Positions 52,878 through 61,127 of a stretch of 64,000 bases of DNA are shown here, one piece after another (the stretch's first letter is position 1; every line of letters begins with the position of its first letter). Origin of the DNA: UMGS1933 sp051891435 (GTDB lineage: Bacteria; Bacillota; Clostridia; TANB77; CAG-508); assembly GCA_051891435.1 (NCBI GenBank), contig JBJFFE010000016.1:1-64000 (forward strand), given 5' to 3'. The notes below the pieces were generated by a model. That model worked only from the letters and a program-made list of their open reading frames with translations, was not told where the DNA came from and made no database searches. Both the position numbers and the translations under genes were made by a program.

Positions 52878-53184
52878 ACAAGAAAGAGCAAAACAATTTA
52901 TGGCATTTGATGCATTAAAAGGTTTACAAGAAGAATTAAGAAAAAAAGAAATAGAATATGAACAAAAAAAGGAAATATCAGAATGGGTATTGGAAGAACT
53001 AGAAAATGAACTTAGAAAAATAAATGTAGGTGAAAAAGTACAAGTTAAATATTACAAAGATGGGAAATATAAAAATATTGTAGGAATAGTAAAAAAGATA
53101 AATTACATAAAAAAAGAAATTGAAATTAACGGAGAAATTATAAATGTAAATGACGTAATAGATTTAACTATTGTCAAAAAATAG
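52870..53184 (+). CDS. YolD-like protein
   Basis: A 104-residue protein beginning with GTG inside the end of the polymerase gene, preceded by AGGAGGG. The MNRQERAKQFMAFDALKGLQEELRKKE start is characteristic of YolD, followed by a small beta domain (KVQVKYYKDGKYKNIVGIVKKI). YolD partners with UmuC-like polymerases and may stabilise or activate them, as described for related pairs; the exact role is not established. Confidence 0.88.
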   Translation: MNRQERAKQFMAFDALKGLQEELRKKEIEYEQKKEISEWVLEELENELRKINVGEKVQVKYYKDGKYKNIVGIVKKINYIKKEIEINGEIINVNDVIDLTIVKK

Positions 53185-53219
53185 GTGTTATGATAAAATT
53201 ACAAAAAATGGAGGATTTT

Positions 53220-53395
53220 ATGATTGATTTACACATACATACAAATCATTCTGATGGAACGGATACAGTAGAACCGACTATCACGCTAAAAATAAGCCAG
53301 ATGTGAAACTAGGAACAGGAATAAACAACAATATGAAAATAGATAAAGAAATTATACAAAATTGGATAATGAATAGGAATTTAAAAATTTTATAA
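53220..53395 (+). pseudogene. Remnant of a PHP-domain gene
   Basis: GGAGG then MIDLHIHTNHSDGTDTVEP, a clear PHP start, but the frame degenerates after about 19 residues and stops at 53306. A second fragment (KPDVKLGTGINNNMKID, to about 53395) lies in another frame. The break is not at a CGG codon and cannot be fixed by a C skip, so this is ordinary gene decay, unlike the seven CGG sites. Confidence 0.6.
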
Positions 53396-53472
53396 AAAGG
53401 TATATAAAACACCAAAATTATTTATAATATTAACAGTAATAACATTTAATAAGGACAAGAAGTGAGGGAAAA

Positions 53473-54663
53473 ATGAACAATTATAAAGTTTATTTGAGCA
53501 TGAGAATTGTAAAAACAATATTAAATGGTTTTATTGATAGTTTTTTTGTTTTATACTTTTTAGATGTATCACATAGCAATATATTGCCACTTGGAATATA
53601 CAAATTGATAGCAATTTCTGCTATTTATGCTGTTATGTTCTTCTCAAGAAATTTTTGCACATCAAAGAAAAGAATAAATCTAACTAGAACAGGAATTATA
53701 TTAAACCTTTTATACTTTTTGGCAATTATAATATTAAGAGAAAATGTAACAAAATATATGTATATAGTAGGATTATTATATGGATTAGGGGAAGGCTTCT
53801 ATTTCTCAGTTTATAATAATATTGAATCAGATGGTATAAAAAATGAAGAAAGAGCAAAATATTTGGGAACATACCGTGCTTTATCAGCAATTATATCTAT
53901 AATATATCCATTAGTATTTGGTGGTATAATTTATGAGACAGGCTTTATAAAAAGTTTACTAATATTAATGGTAATGGTAGTTGCTCTAATTGTATTATCA
54001 TTTATGATTAAAGATCACAATGTGCCTAAGAAAGCAAAAACAGACTTAAGAGCTTATGCCAATATTGCAAAGAAAAACGAAGTAATCAAAAAATCATATA
54101 TTGTACAATTTTTTGATGGATTAACTTATTCAGAAGGTGCTTTTTCATATATAGTTACAATTTATATAATAAAAGTATTTTCCAATAGTGTAAGTCTAGG
54201 AATATTTACATCTATATTTAGCTTAATCACAGCTTTATTAGGAATATTGTTTGCTAAATGTATTAAACCAAAACATTATGCAAGCATAATAAAGGTTTCT
54301 ACGGTGTTTACAGTAATTTCATTGTGCTTAATGATATATAAATGCAACATGATTACAATTATATTGTTTAATTTGTTCAAGACATTTTCTAGAGAATTAA
54401 TGGACTTAATAAATTTAAAAAATAAGACAAATACTTCTAATTTAAGCATAATACAAAAAGAATATAAAGTAGAATATTGGTTTGGTGTGGAAACAGCATT
54501 ATTTATAGGAAGATTAATAAGTAATTCTTTATTCATCCTAATGGCATTTACTGGAGCTGGTGTAATGATATATATTTTCGCAATATTCTTAATACTTTTT
54601 GCAAGGGCATTAATTAACTTACAAAAAACAGTAGAGTGTAATAAAGAAAATGTAGAAATATGA
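53473..54663 (+). CDS. Major facilitator superfamily transporter
   Basis: A 396-residue polytopic protein with about eleven or twelve helices in two halves and the MFS-type loop YGLGEGFYFSVYNNIESDG between helices 4 and 5 of the first half. GTGAGGGAA precedes the ATG. It has no close neighbour in function: a decayed PHP gene precedes it and a GNAT acetyltransferase follows. The substrate cannot be predicted, and drug efflux is only one possibility. Confidence 0.82.
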   Translation: MNNYKVYLSMRIVKTILNGFIDSFFVLYFLDVSHSNILPLGIYKLIAISAIYAVMFFSRNFCTSKKRINLTRTGIILNLLYFLAIIILRENVTKYMYIVGLLYGLGEGFYFSVYNNIESDGIKNEERAKYLGTYRALSAIISIIYPLVFGGIIYETGFIKSLLILMVMVVALIVLSFMIKDHNVPKKAKTDLRAYANIAKKNEVIKKSYIVQFFDGLTYSEGAFSYIVTIYIIKVFSNSVSLGIFTSIFSLITALLGILFAKCIKPKHYASIIKVSTVFTVISLCLMIYKCNMITIILFNLFKTFSRELMDLINLKNKTNTSNLSIIQKEYKVEYWFGVETALFIGRLISNSLFILMAFTGAGVMIYIFAIFLILFARALINLQKTVECNKENVEI

Positions 54664-54710
54664 GGTAGGACAAACTATAAATTTTATATAGGAATAACAA
54701 GGGGAACAGC

Positions 54711-55310
54711 ATGTATTTAAAAAAAGTTGATATTAAAGAATTTAAAAAAGTAATATATCTAGCATATAAAAGTATATTTCCAGAGTCAGAAAGAAAAGAT
54801 TATGCAGATATAAAGAAATCATATAATAATAATATTACCGATATAATTGAGATTATAGTAGAAGAGCAGTTTGTAGGGTTTTTTATAATAGATTTCCTAA
54901 AAGATAGTCCATATGTACTGTTAGATTTTTTCGCCATTTTACCAAAATATCAAAATAAAGGATATGGAAGTGAAGCAATAAAATTATTAAAGGAAATGTA
55001 TAAAGATTATGATGGTATATTTATAGAAATTGAAAAAATAGGCAATGGAGATAATGAAAAAGAAAATCAAATTAGACAAAGAAGAGCAAAATTTTATGAA
55101 AATTTAGGCTTTCACAAATTGGGATTTGATATAGAACTATATTCTGTTTTATTTTCTGCATATATGCTACCTTGCGCAAAAAATATATTTGCAGATGAAA
55201 AAGTAATAAAAAATATTTTAGAAATATATAATGCAATTTTAGGAGAGAAAAAAATAAAAAAGAATTGTAAAATTATAATTGGACAAGAAATAAAGTGGAA
55301 AATTTGTTGA
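54711..55310 (+). CDS. GNAT-family N-acetyltransferase
   Basis: A 199-residue protein with the GNAT core (about 55-130): VLLDFFAILPKYQNKGYGSEAIKLLKEMY carries the acetyl-CoA-binding Q/RxxGxG/A motif. It extends beyond the minimal GNAT domain by about 60 residues (SAYMLPCAKNIF). AGGGGAACAGC lies upstream of the ATG. The acceptor substrate is unknown. It follows the MFS transporter at 47 bases, possibly in the same transcript. Confidence 0.8.
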   Translation: MYLKKVDIKEFKKVIYLAYKSIFPESERKDYADIKKSYNNNITDIIEIIVEEQFVGFFIIDFLKDSPYVLLDFFAILPKYQNKGYGSEAIKLLKEMYKDYDGIFIEIEKIGNGDNEKENQIRQRRAKFYENLGFHKLGFDIELYSVLFSAYMLPCAKNIFADEKVIKNILEIYNAILGEKKIKKNCKIIIGQEIKWKIC

Positions 55311-55405
55311 CAACATAGTAAATTTATTATAAAATACAAACAATAGTTCTGATACAGCAAAAACAGTTATATAAATATAGAAAAATATAAAAGAGGTAAT
55401 TTAAA

Positions 55406-56419
55406 TTGAGTAATATAGAAAACTTAAAAGATTTAATAATATATCAAAGTCAAAATAATAAGAACATATCAGTAGAAGTTTTATATAATGAAGAAGATTT
55501 TTGGTTAACTCAAAAATCAATGTCTAAATTATTTAATGTTGAAGTACATACCATTAATTATCATTTAAAAGAAATTTTTAAGTCAGAAGAGCTAAAAGAA
55601 GAAACAGTTATTCGAAAAATTCGAATAACTGCAAATGATGGAAAAAAATATAATACTAATTTCTATAGCTTAGATGCTATTATATCAGTTGGCTATAGAG
55701 TAAATTCAAAAGAAGCCACTGATTTCAGAATTTGGGCAACAAAAACATTGAAGGAATATATAAAGAAGGGTTTTGTTGTTAATAGTGAATTATTAAAAAA
55801 TGGCCCTAAATTTGGAAAAGATTATTTTGATGAATTATTAATTAAGATAAAAGAAATTAGAGCTAGTGAAAGAAGATTTTACCAAAAAATAACTGATATA
55901 TATAAAGAATGTAGCTTTGATTATGATAAAAATAGTGAAACAACAAAAGAATTTTATAAAAATGTTCAAAATAAATTACATTTTGCAATTACTGGAATGA
56001 CTGCTCCTGAAATAATTTATAATAGAGTAGATAGTAAAAAAGAAAATATGGGATTAACAACTTGGAAAAATGCACCAGATGGTAAAATACTTGAAACAGA
56101 TGTAACAATAGCAAAAAATTATTTATCACAAGAAGAAATTACAGAATTAAATAATCTAGTATCAATGTATCTTGATTATGCAGAACGTCAAGTAAAATTG
56201 AGAAAAATCATTTCAATGCAAGAATGGAAAGAAAAGTTAGAGGTATTTTTAAAAATAAATGAGTACAATATCTTAGAAGATAATGGAAAGATAAAAAGAG
56301 AGATTGCAGATAAATTAGCTTTAGATGAATATAAAAAATATAGAGTAATACAAGACCAGAAATATATTTCGGATTTTGATGAACTTATTACAGAAGCAAG
56401 AACATTGAAAAATAACTAA
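55406..56419 (+). CDS. RhuM-family protein
   Basis: A 337-residue protein starting at TTG after AGAGGTAAT. The N-terminal two-thirds (VEVLYNEEDFWLTQKSMSKLFNVEVHTINYHLKEIF, then VIRKIRITANDGKKYNTNFYSLDAIISVGYRVNS) is the RhuM/Bro-N-like signature found in virulence-associated RhuM proteins and in prophage or defence islands. The function is not well established: DNA binding or a toxin-like role have been suggested. It is not part of a recognised operon. The full length is consistent with the family. Confidence 0.8.
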   Translation: MSNIENLKDLIIYQSQNNKNISVEVLYNEEDFWLTQKSMSKLFNVEVHTINYHLKEIFKSEELKEETVIRKIRITANDGKKYNTNFYSLDAIISVGYRVNSKEATDFRIWATKTLKEYIKKGFVVNSELLKNGPKFGKDYFDELLIKIKEIRASERRFYQKITDIYKECSFDYDKNSETTKEFYKNVQNKLHFAITGMTAPEIIYNRVDSKKENMGLTTWKNAPDGKILETDVTIAKNYLSQEEITELNNLVSMYLDYAERQVKLRKIISMQEWKEKLEVFLKINEYNILEDNGKIKREIADKLALDEYKKYRVIQDQKYISDFDELITEARTLKNN

Positions 56420-56486
56420 GCAACAAATTACAATTGCGCACAGGAATAGGACGAGTTTCATCTTCAATATATCAATTTATAACAAT

Positions 56487-56522
56487 ATGAGAATAAGCAG
56501 AAGTAGTGTGCCTCCTACATAA
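56487..56522 (+). CDS. Mini-ORF MRISR... (second copy) in small-peptide leader
   Basis: MRISRSSVPPT, 11 codons. It shares ATGAGAATAAGCAGA and following bases with 51151. A small peptide ORF with a good ribosome site follows at 56538. Confidence 0.45.
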   Translation: MRISRSSVPPT

Positions 56523-56537
56523 GAGAAGGTGAGGCTT

Positions 56538-56612
56538 ATGATAGAAACATCATATTTAATAACAAAAATATCCCAAATACCTATTCTTTTCTTAAAGTTT
56601 ATGGTATATTAG
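56538..56612 (+). CDS. 24-residue hydrophobic peptide downstream of second MRISR leader
   Basis: AAGGTGAGG precedes ATG; the peptide (MIETSYLITKISQIPILFL then KFMVY) is mostly hydrophobic. It parallels the 35-residue peptide at 51220 in leader and position, but I find no clear antisense promoter here. It is possibly a second or decayed member of the same toxin family. Confidence 0.4.
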   Translation: MIETSYLITKISQIPILFLKFMVY

Positions 56613-56659
56613 ACACGGATAGAGAAATTTTATTTTATAACACAGAAAGGGGAAAGAAA

Positions 56660-57553
56660 ATGAGCTTAAAGTTAGAAAATGTGTCAAAAACATTTGCAGG
56701 GAAAAAAGCTGTAGACAATGTTTCATTTAGTCTGGAAAAACCAGGCATATTTGGACTACTTGGAACTAATGGAGCAGGAAAAACCACAACAATAAGAATG
56801 TTACTGGGGATTATTAAAAAAGATAGCGGTGAAATTACGTGGAAAGGTAAAGCAGTAGATAGAAAGAATGTAAATTTTGGATATTTACCAGAAGAAAGAG
56901 GAGTTTATCCAAAAACAAAAATATTTGACCAGTTAATGTATTTTGCTGAATTAAAGGGAATGAAAAAAGATGAGGCAATAAATTCAATTAATAAATGGGC
57001 AAAAGAACTTAAAGTAGAAGAATACTTGCAAATGCCAGCAGAAAAACTATCAAAAGGAAATCAACAAAAAATACAATTTATGACTGCAATAATACATAAT
57101 CCAGAGCTGGTTGTTCTAGATGAACCTTTTAGCGGACTAGATCCAGTAAATACAGAAATACTAAAAAATATTATAATAGACCTAGTAAAAAATGGAAAAT
57201 ATGTAATAATGTCAGCACATCAAATGGCAACAATAGAGGAATTCTGTAGTGATATTTTAATATTAAATAAAGGAAAAACTGTATTGCAAGGAAATCTAAA
57301 AGAAATAAAAGAAACTTATCCTGCTAATAGAGTAGAAATAGATGTAAATCAAGATATAAGAAATTATATTAAAGACTTTAAATTGGAAATAGAAAACGAA
57401 ACAAATAATAATTATGTTATAAAAATAACAGACGAAGAAAAAGCTCATAATCTTTTGAATAAACTTATAACAGAAGGAATTAGAGTTGATAAATTTGAGA
57501 TTAAAAAGCCTACTCTAAATGACATCTTTATAGAGAAAGTAGGTGAACAATAA
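56660..57553 (+). CDS. ABC transporter ATP-binding protein (NatA-like)
   Basis: A 297-residue ATPase with Walker A GTNGAGKTT, signature LSKGNQQKIQFMTA and Walker B LVVLDEPFSGLDPV, plus a C-terminal extension (about 220-297). The layout matches the ATPase of the NatAB Na+ exporter family, which works with the permease that follows. AAAGGGG lies upstream of the ATG. The final codons contain the ribosome site AGGTGA of the permease, so translation is coupled. Confidence 0.92.
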   Translation: MSLKLENVSKTFAGKKAVDNVSFSLEKPGIFGLLGTNGAGKTTTIRMLLGIIKKDSGEITWKGKAVDRKNVNFGYLPEERGVYPKTKIFDQLMYFAELKGMKKDEAINSINKWAKELKVEEYLQMPAEKLSKGNQQKIQFMTAIIHNPELVVLDEPFSGLDPVNTEILKNIIIDLVKNGKYVIMSAHQMATIEEFCSDILILNKGKTVLQGNLKEIKETYPANRVEIDVNQDIRNYIKDFKLEIENETNNNYVIKITDEEKAHNLLNKLITEGIRVDKFEIKKPTLNDIFIEKVGEQ

Positions 57554-57554
57554 T

Positions 57555-58787
57555 ATGAGAGATATTTTAACTGTAATGAAATTTACAATGAAAGATATGA
57601 TAAAAAGAAAATCATTTATAATATCAACTTTGATTATTCTGCTATTAATAGTAATTGGTTTTAATATACCAAATTTAATGAAAAAATTAAATGGTGAAAA
57701 TACAGGAGACAAACTTTTAATAGTAGATAATGAAAATGTATTTGAAGGAAATTTGGAATTATTAAAACAAATGAATTTAGGATATGAATTTGAAATAACG
57801 AATCAAAATCTTAAATTTGATGATATAAAACAAAAAATAGAAAATGGAGAAATAGCAGAAGCCATAGTAATAGAAAAACAAGCAGGCAATGTAAAAATAA
57901 GATACATAGTAGAAAGTACAACTATGATGGAAGAAGTACCAGAAGGCTTGATAAATACGTTTAACTCTTTGTATACTAGTATGCAAATTGGTAAATTAGG
58001 ACTAACAGAAGAGGAGTTACAAACAATTACACCAAATTTTGAATTTACTTTAGAACAAACAGATGATGAAGAAGCACAAGGAAATATTTTTGCAATGATG
58101 TTAATGTCTATTGTATTGTTCTACGCAATATATTTTTGTGCATATCAAGTATCAAGCTCAATAACAACAGAAAAAACATCAAAAATAATGGAAACACTTG
58201 TAACATCTACTAGCCCTAGAACAATAGTATTAGGAAAAACAATAGGAATAGGAGTTGTAGGATTATTACAAATGATAGTTATTGTGGCAACGGCATTAAT
58301 AAGTGCTAAAGCATTTTTAGACCCAGAACTATTAAATAGTGTATTAGATATGTCTAATATTACACCATACCTAGGAATAATTACTATTATTTACTTTATA
58401 CTAGGATATTTTACATATGCTTTACTATATGCTTTAACAGGCTCAACTGTAAGCAAACCAGAGGATATACAGTCAGCAAACCAACCAGTAGCAATTTTAG
58501 CAGTAGTAGGATTTTATTTATCATATTTCACTATGATGAATCCTACAAGTAGCCTTAACTTATTTGCATCATTATTTCCAATATCATCACCATTTTGTAT
58601 GCCATTTAGAATCATGATGGGCTTATCAAATGGAACAGATGTAGCAATTTCTATTGCGATTTTAATAGTTACAATATTAGTTATAGCAAAAGTAGCAATA
58701 AAAATATATTCAAATGCAATATTAAATTATGGTACGAAAATGAGTTTTAAAGATATAATAAATATGTATAAAGAAAAACAAAATTAA
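57555..58787 (+). CDS. ABC permease (NatB/ABC-2 type)
   Basis: A 410-residue permease with one N-terminal helix (about 20-40), a large extracellular domain (about 50-180) and a C-terminal group of five or six helices from about 185. The ATG at 57555 has AGGTGA upstream; a GTG 12 bases earlier is part of the ATPase end. It contains SSSITTEKTSKIMETLVTS, a hallmark of NatB-like permeases. Substrate Na+ or a small antimicrobial is inferred only from family. A strong terminator follows. Confidence 0.9.
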   Translation: MRDILTVMKFTMKDMIKRKSFIISTLIILLLIVIGFNIPNLMKKLNGENTGDKLLIVDNENVFEGNLELLKQMNLGYEFEITNQNLKFDDIKQKIENGEIAEAIVIEKQAGNVKIRYIVESTTMMEEVPEGLINTFNSLYTSMQIGKLGLTEEELQTITPNFEFTLEQTDDEEAQGNIFAMMLMSIVLFYAIYFCAYQVSSSITTEKTSKIMETLVTSTSPRTIVLGKTIGIGVVGLLQMIVIVATALISAKAFLDPELLNSVLDMSNITPYLGIITIIYFILGYFTYALLYALTGSTVSKPEDIQSANQPVAILAVVGFYLSYFTMMNPTSSLNLFASLFPISSPFCMPFRIMMGLSNGTDVAISIAILIVTILVIAKVAIKIYSNAILNYGTKMSFKDIINMYKEKQN

Positions 58788-58791
58788 AGAC

Positions 58792-58831
58792 AATAAAAGA
58801 ATCACCTTATATATGAGGTGATTCTTTTATT
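58792..58831 (+). terminator. Intrinsic terminator after the NatAB-like operon
   Basis: AATAAAAGAATCACCT / AGGTGATTCTTTTATT, 16-bp perfect stem, with T-rich right arm. Confidence 0.88.
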
Positions 58832-58878
58832 GAAACAATATAAATAAATAGAGAATAGTATTAAAAAATAATAGAAAA

Positions 58879-58907
58879 TTGGAAAAAAATGTGATAACAT
58901 ATATATA
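58879..58907 (+). promoter_or_regulatory. Promoter of the two-component/feoAB operon
   Basis: TTGGAA (58879-58884), 17-bp spacer, TATATA (58902-58907). Confidence 0.5.
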
Positions 58908-58956
58908 CTTCTAGAAAAGTTATAACGTAACAATGATTATATTAGAGGTGAAAATT

Positions 58957-59653
58957 TTGAGAATTTTAATAATTGAAGATGAATTGAAACTTGCTGAAGC
59001 AATTTCTTTTAGATTAAAAAAAGAAAAATATAGTGTTGACATATCTAATAATGGAGAAGACGGATTAGATAATGCATTGACTAATACCTATGATTTAATA
59101 ATACTAGATGTAATGCTACCTAAAATTAATGGATTTGAAATATTGAAACAAATAAGACAAAAATCAATAGATACTAAAATAATTATTCTTACAGCAAAGT
59201 CTATGTTAGAAGATAAAATATACGGTCTAGAAAACGGTGCAAATGATTATATAACGAAACCATTTCATATGGACGAATTAGTTGCCAGAGTGAATGTTCA
59301 ATTAAGAATCGATATAAAAAGTAAAAATAATTGTATTGAAGTAGGAGATTTAAGTTTAAATGTAGATACTTGTAATTTATTATGTACAAAAACAGAAGAA
59401 TCAATTGAAGTAATTGGAAAAGAATATTTATTATTAGAATATCTAATGAAAAACTATAATCGAATTGTACCAAGAGAACAAATTTATAACAAAGTTTGGG
59501 GATTTGATAACGAGGCGGAATCAAACAATTTAGAAGCATATTTGTCTTTTATTAGGAAAAAGTTAAGAATTATAGGATCTCGGAGTGAATATAAAAGCAG
59601 TTAGAGGACTGGGATATAAATTAGAGGTGTGCGATGAAGAAATTAAAAAATAA
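58957..59653 (+). CDS. OmpR-type response regulator read through a CGG +1 frameshift
   Basis: A DNA-binding regulator of about 231 residues. TTG at 58957 after AGAGGTGA begins LRILIIEDEL, better than an upstream ATG at 58933. The receiver has ILDVMLPKINGFE with the phospho-Asp, and YITKPFHMDELVARV. The winged helix reaches RKKLRIIGS, where an in-frame CGG (59581) would lead to a premature stop at 59604. Skipping the C gives GVNIKAVRGLGYKLEVC, the conserved end of the winged helix, and the frame closes at 59653, overlapping the histidine-kinase ATG by 20 bases. Confidence 0.88.
59581..59583 (+). other. In-frame CGG, +1 frameshift site 4
   Basis: Codons read TCT CGG AGT; dropping the C gives TCT GGA GTG, restoring GSGVNIKAVRGLGYKL of the response regulator. 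Confidence 0.88.
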
Positions 59654-60863
59654 AGTTTTTATAATAGTTTTTCTAATTCCTACATTGTTTTTAATTAATA
59701 TTTTAATTGTTTTTAATTATCAAGCATATAAAAAAGAAAAAGATGCAATAACTGAAACATTAGTAAAAACAGCTTCTATATATGAAAGCAAAGGAAATAT
59801 AATAAAGAAAATGTATGAATACAAAGAAAATGAAATGATTTATTTAGACAAAATAGTGTATACAATTATTTTAGAAAAAGACAATAATATGTCTTATATA
59901 ATTAGTCATACTGATAGTGATATAAATACAGATACCATTATTTCTTATGCAAATGAGATTCTAAAAAAGGAAAACAATTTAAATGATAATATAAAAGTTA
60001 ATACAGGAAATTTATATTTTTCAGATTATTCTTATTCAATAAAAAATGAAAATTACATTATTATAATATATAATTTAAATACAAAAAGTAGGCTAATTTC
60101 ATTATTACAAATTACATTGATAATTGCAGCAATGGTAGAAATTGTAATAATATTGGTTTCTATAAAATTAACTAATTGGGTCACAGCACCAGTGTTTTCA
60201 ACATTTAATAAGCAAAAACAATTTATAGAAGATGCTGCGCACGAACTAAAAACTCCACTGGCAGTAATAATGGCAAATGCTGAAAATTTGGAAATGGATT
60301 CAAAAAACGACAAATGGATATATAATATAAAAAGTGAATCTGAAAGAATGAACAACTTGATTGTAAAATTGTTAGGTTTAGCAAAATTAGAAAATAAGAA
60401 AGAAGAAGTATATAGTGACATAAACCTTTCAAAAACTGTAGAAATGTCTATTTTAACTTTTGAGAGTTTAATATTTGAAAGAAATATAGATTTTGAATAT
60501 AATATACAAGAAAATATTAATTTTCAATGTAATGCTGACGATATTAAAGAACTAATTTCAATTTTAATAGATAATGCAATTGAGCATAGTTTTGAAAAAG
60601 ATGGTAAGATTTTAGTAGAACTATATAAAGAAAAAAATAATATTATATTAGAGGTAAAAAATAAAGGAAATCCTATTTCTAAAGATGATGAAAAAAGAAT
60701 ATTTGAGAGATTTTATAGAAAAGATGAAGCTAGGAATAGAACAGATAATCATTATGGTTTAGGACTTGCAATAGCAAAAACTATAGTTACAAATTATGAA
60801 GGAAATATTACAGCTTTTTCAAATAATGGTTATACAACATTTAAAGTTGTTTTTAAAAAATAG
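59634..60863 (+). CDS. Sensor histidine kinase
   Basis: A 409-residue kinase with two membrane helices (about 7-28 and 152-175) and an extracellular sensor between them. H box FIEDAAHELKTPLAVI, N box LIDNAIEHSF, F box IFERFYRKDEARN and the G box HYGLGLAIAKTIV are all present. The ATG lies in GTGTGCGATG, overlapping the shifted end of the response regulator by 20 bases. feoA follows after 15 bases, so this sensor pair may regulate iron uptake or share a message with it. Confidence 0.93.
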   Translation: MKKLKNKVFIIVFLIPTLFLINILIVFNYQAYKKEKDAITETLVKTASIYESKGNIIKKMYEYKENEMIYLDKIVYTIILEKDNNMSYIISHTDSDINTDTIISYANEILKKENNLNDNIKVNTGNLYFSDYSYSIKNENYIIIIYNLNTKSRLISLLQITLIIAAMVEIVIILVSIKLTNWVTAPVFSTFNKQKQFIEDAAHELKTPLAVIMANAENLEMDSKNDKWIYNIKSESERMNNLIVKLLGLAKLENKKEEVYSDINLSKTVEMSILTFESLIFERNIDFEYNIQENINFQCNADDIKELISILIDNAIEHSFEKDGKILVELYKEKNNIILEVKNKGNPISKDDEKRIFERFYRKDEARNRTDNHYGLGLAIAKTIVTNYEGNITAFSNNGYTTFKVVFKK

Positions 60864-60878
60864 AAAAATGGGGGGAGT

Positions 60879-61127
60879 ATGAAAAAAACTGGTGATATAT
60901 GTAATTTGTCTGAACTAGTGGTAGGGCAAAAGGCTAAAGTTTTAAAATTAAAAGAAAACAATAAAGCTATAAGAAGACATTTGCTAGATATGGGAGTAAC
61001 TAGGGGAGTTATAATTTCTATAAAAAAAATAGCACCAATGGGAGATCCAATAGATATAACTTTAAGAGATTATGAACTTTGCATATGTAAGGAAGACTTG
61101 AATAAAATAGAAGTGGAGGTGCTATAA
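60879..61127 (+). CDS. feoA: Ferrous iron transport accessory protein FeoA
   Basis: An 82-residue SH3-fold cytoplasmic protein with the conserved LLDMGVTRGVIISIKKIAPMGDPIDI region. It assists FeoB. GGGGGGAG precedes the ATG. The stop abuts the feoB ATG, and the gene follows the histidine kinase by 15 bases. The N-terminal segment (MKKTGDICNLSELVVGQ) is slightly extended but otherwise typical. Confidence 0.93.
   Translation: MKKTGDICNLSELVVGQKAKVLKLKENNKAIRRHLLDMGVTRGVIISIKKIAPMGDPIDITLRDYELCICKEDLNKIEVEVL

Noticed and set aside
53220..53395. Counting the broken PHP fragment as an eighth CGG frameshift
   Set aside because: The break is not at a CGG codon; skipping one base does not restore a recognisable protein. 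It looks like a deletion remnant.
37991..59653. Explaining the seven frameshifts as homopolymer sequencing errors
   Set aside because: None lies in a homopolymer; each is a single extra C before GG, always at a codon boundary before Gly. A different systematic artefact remains possible and is stated as the main alternative.
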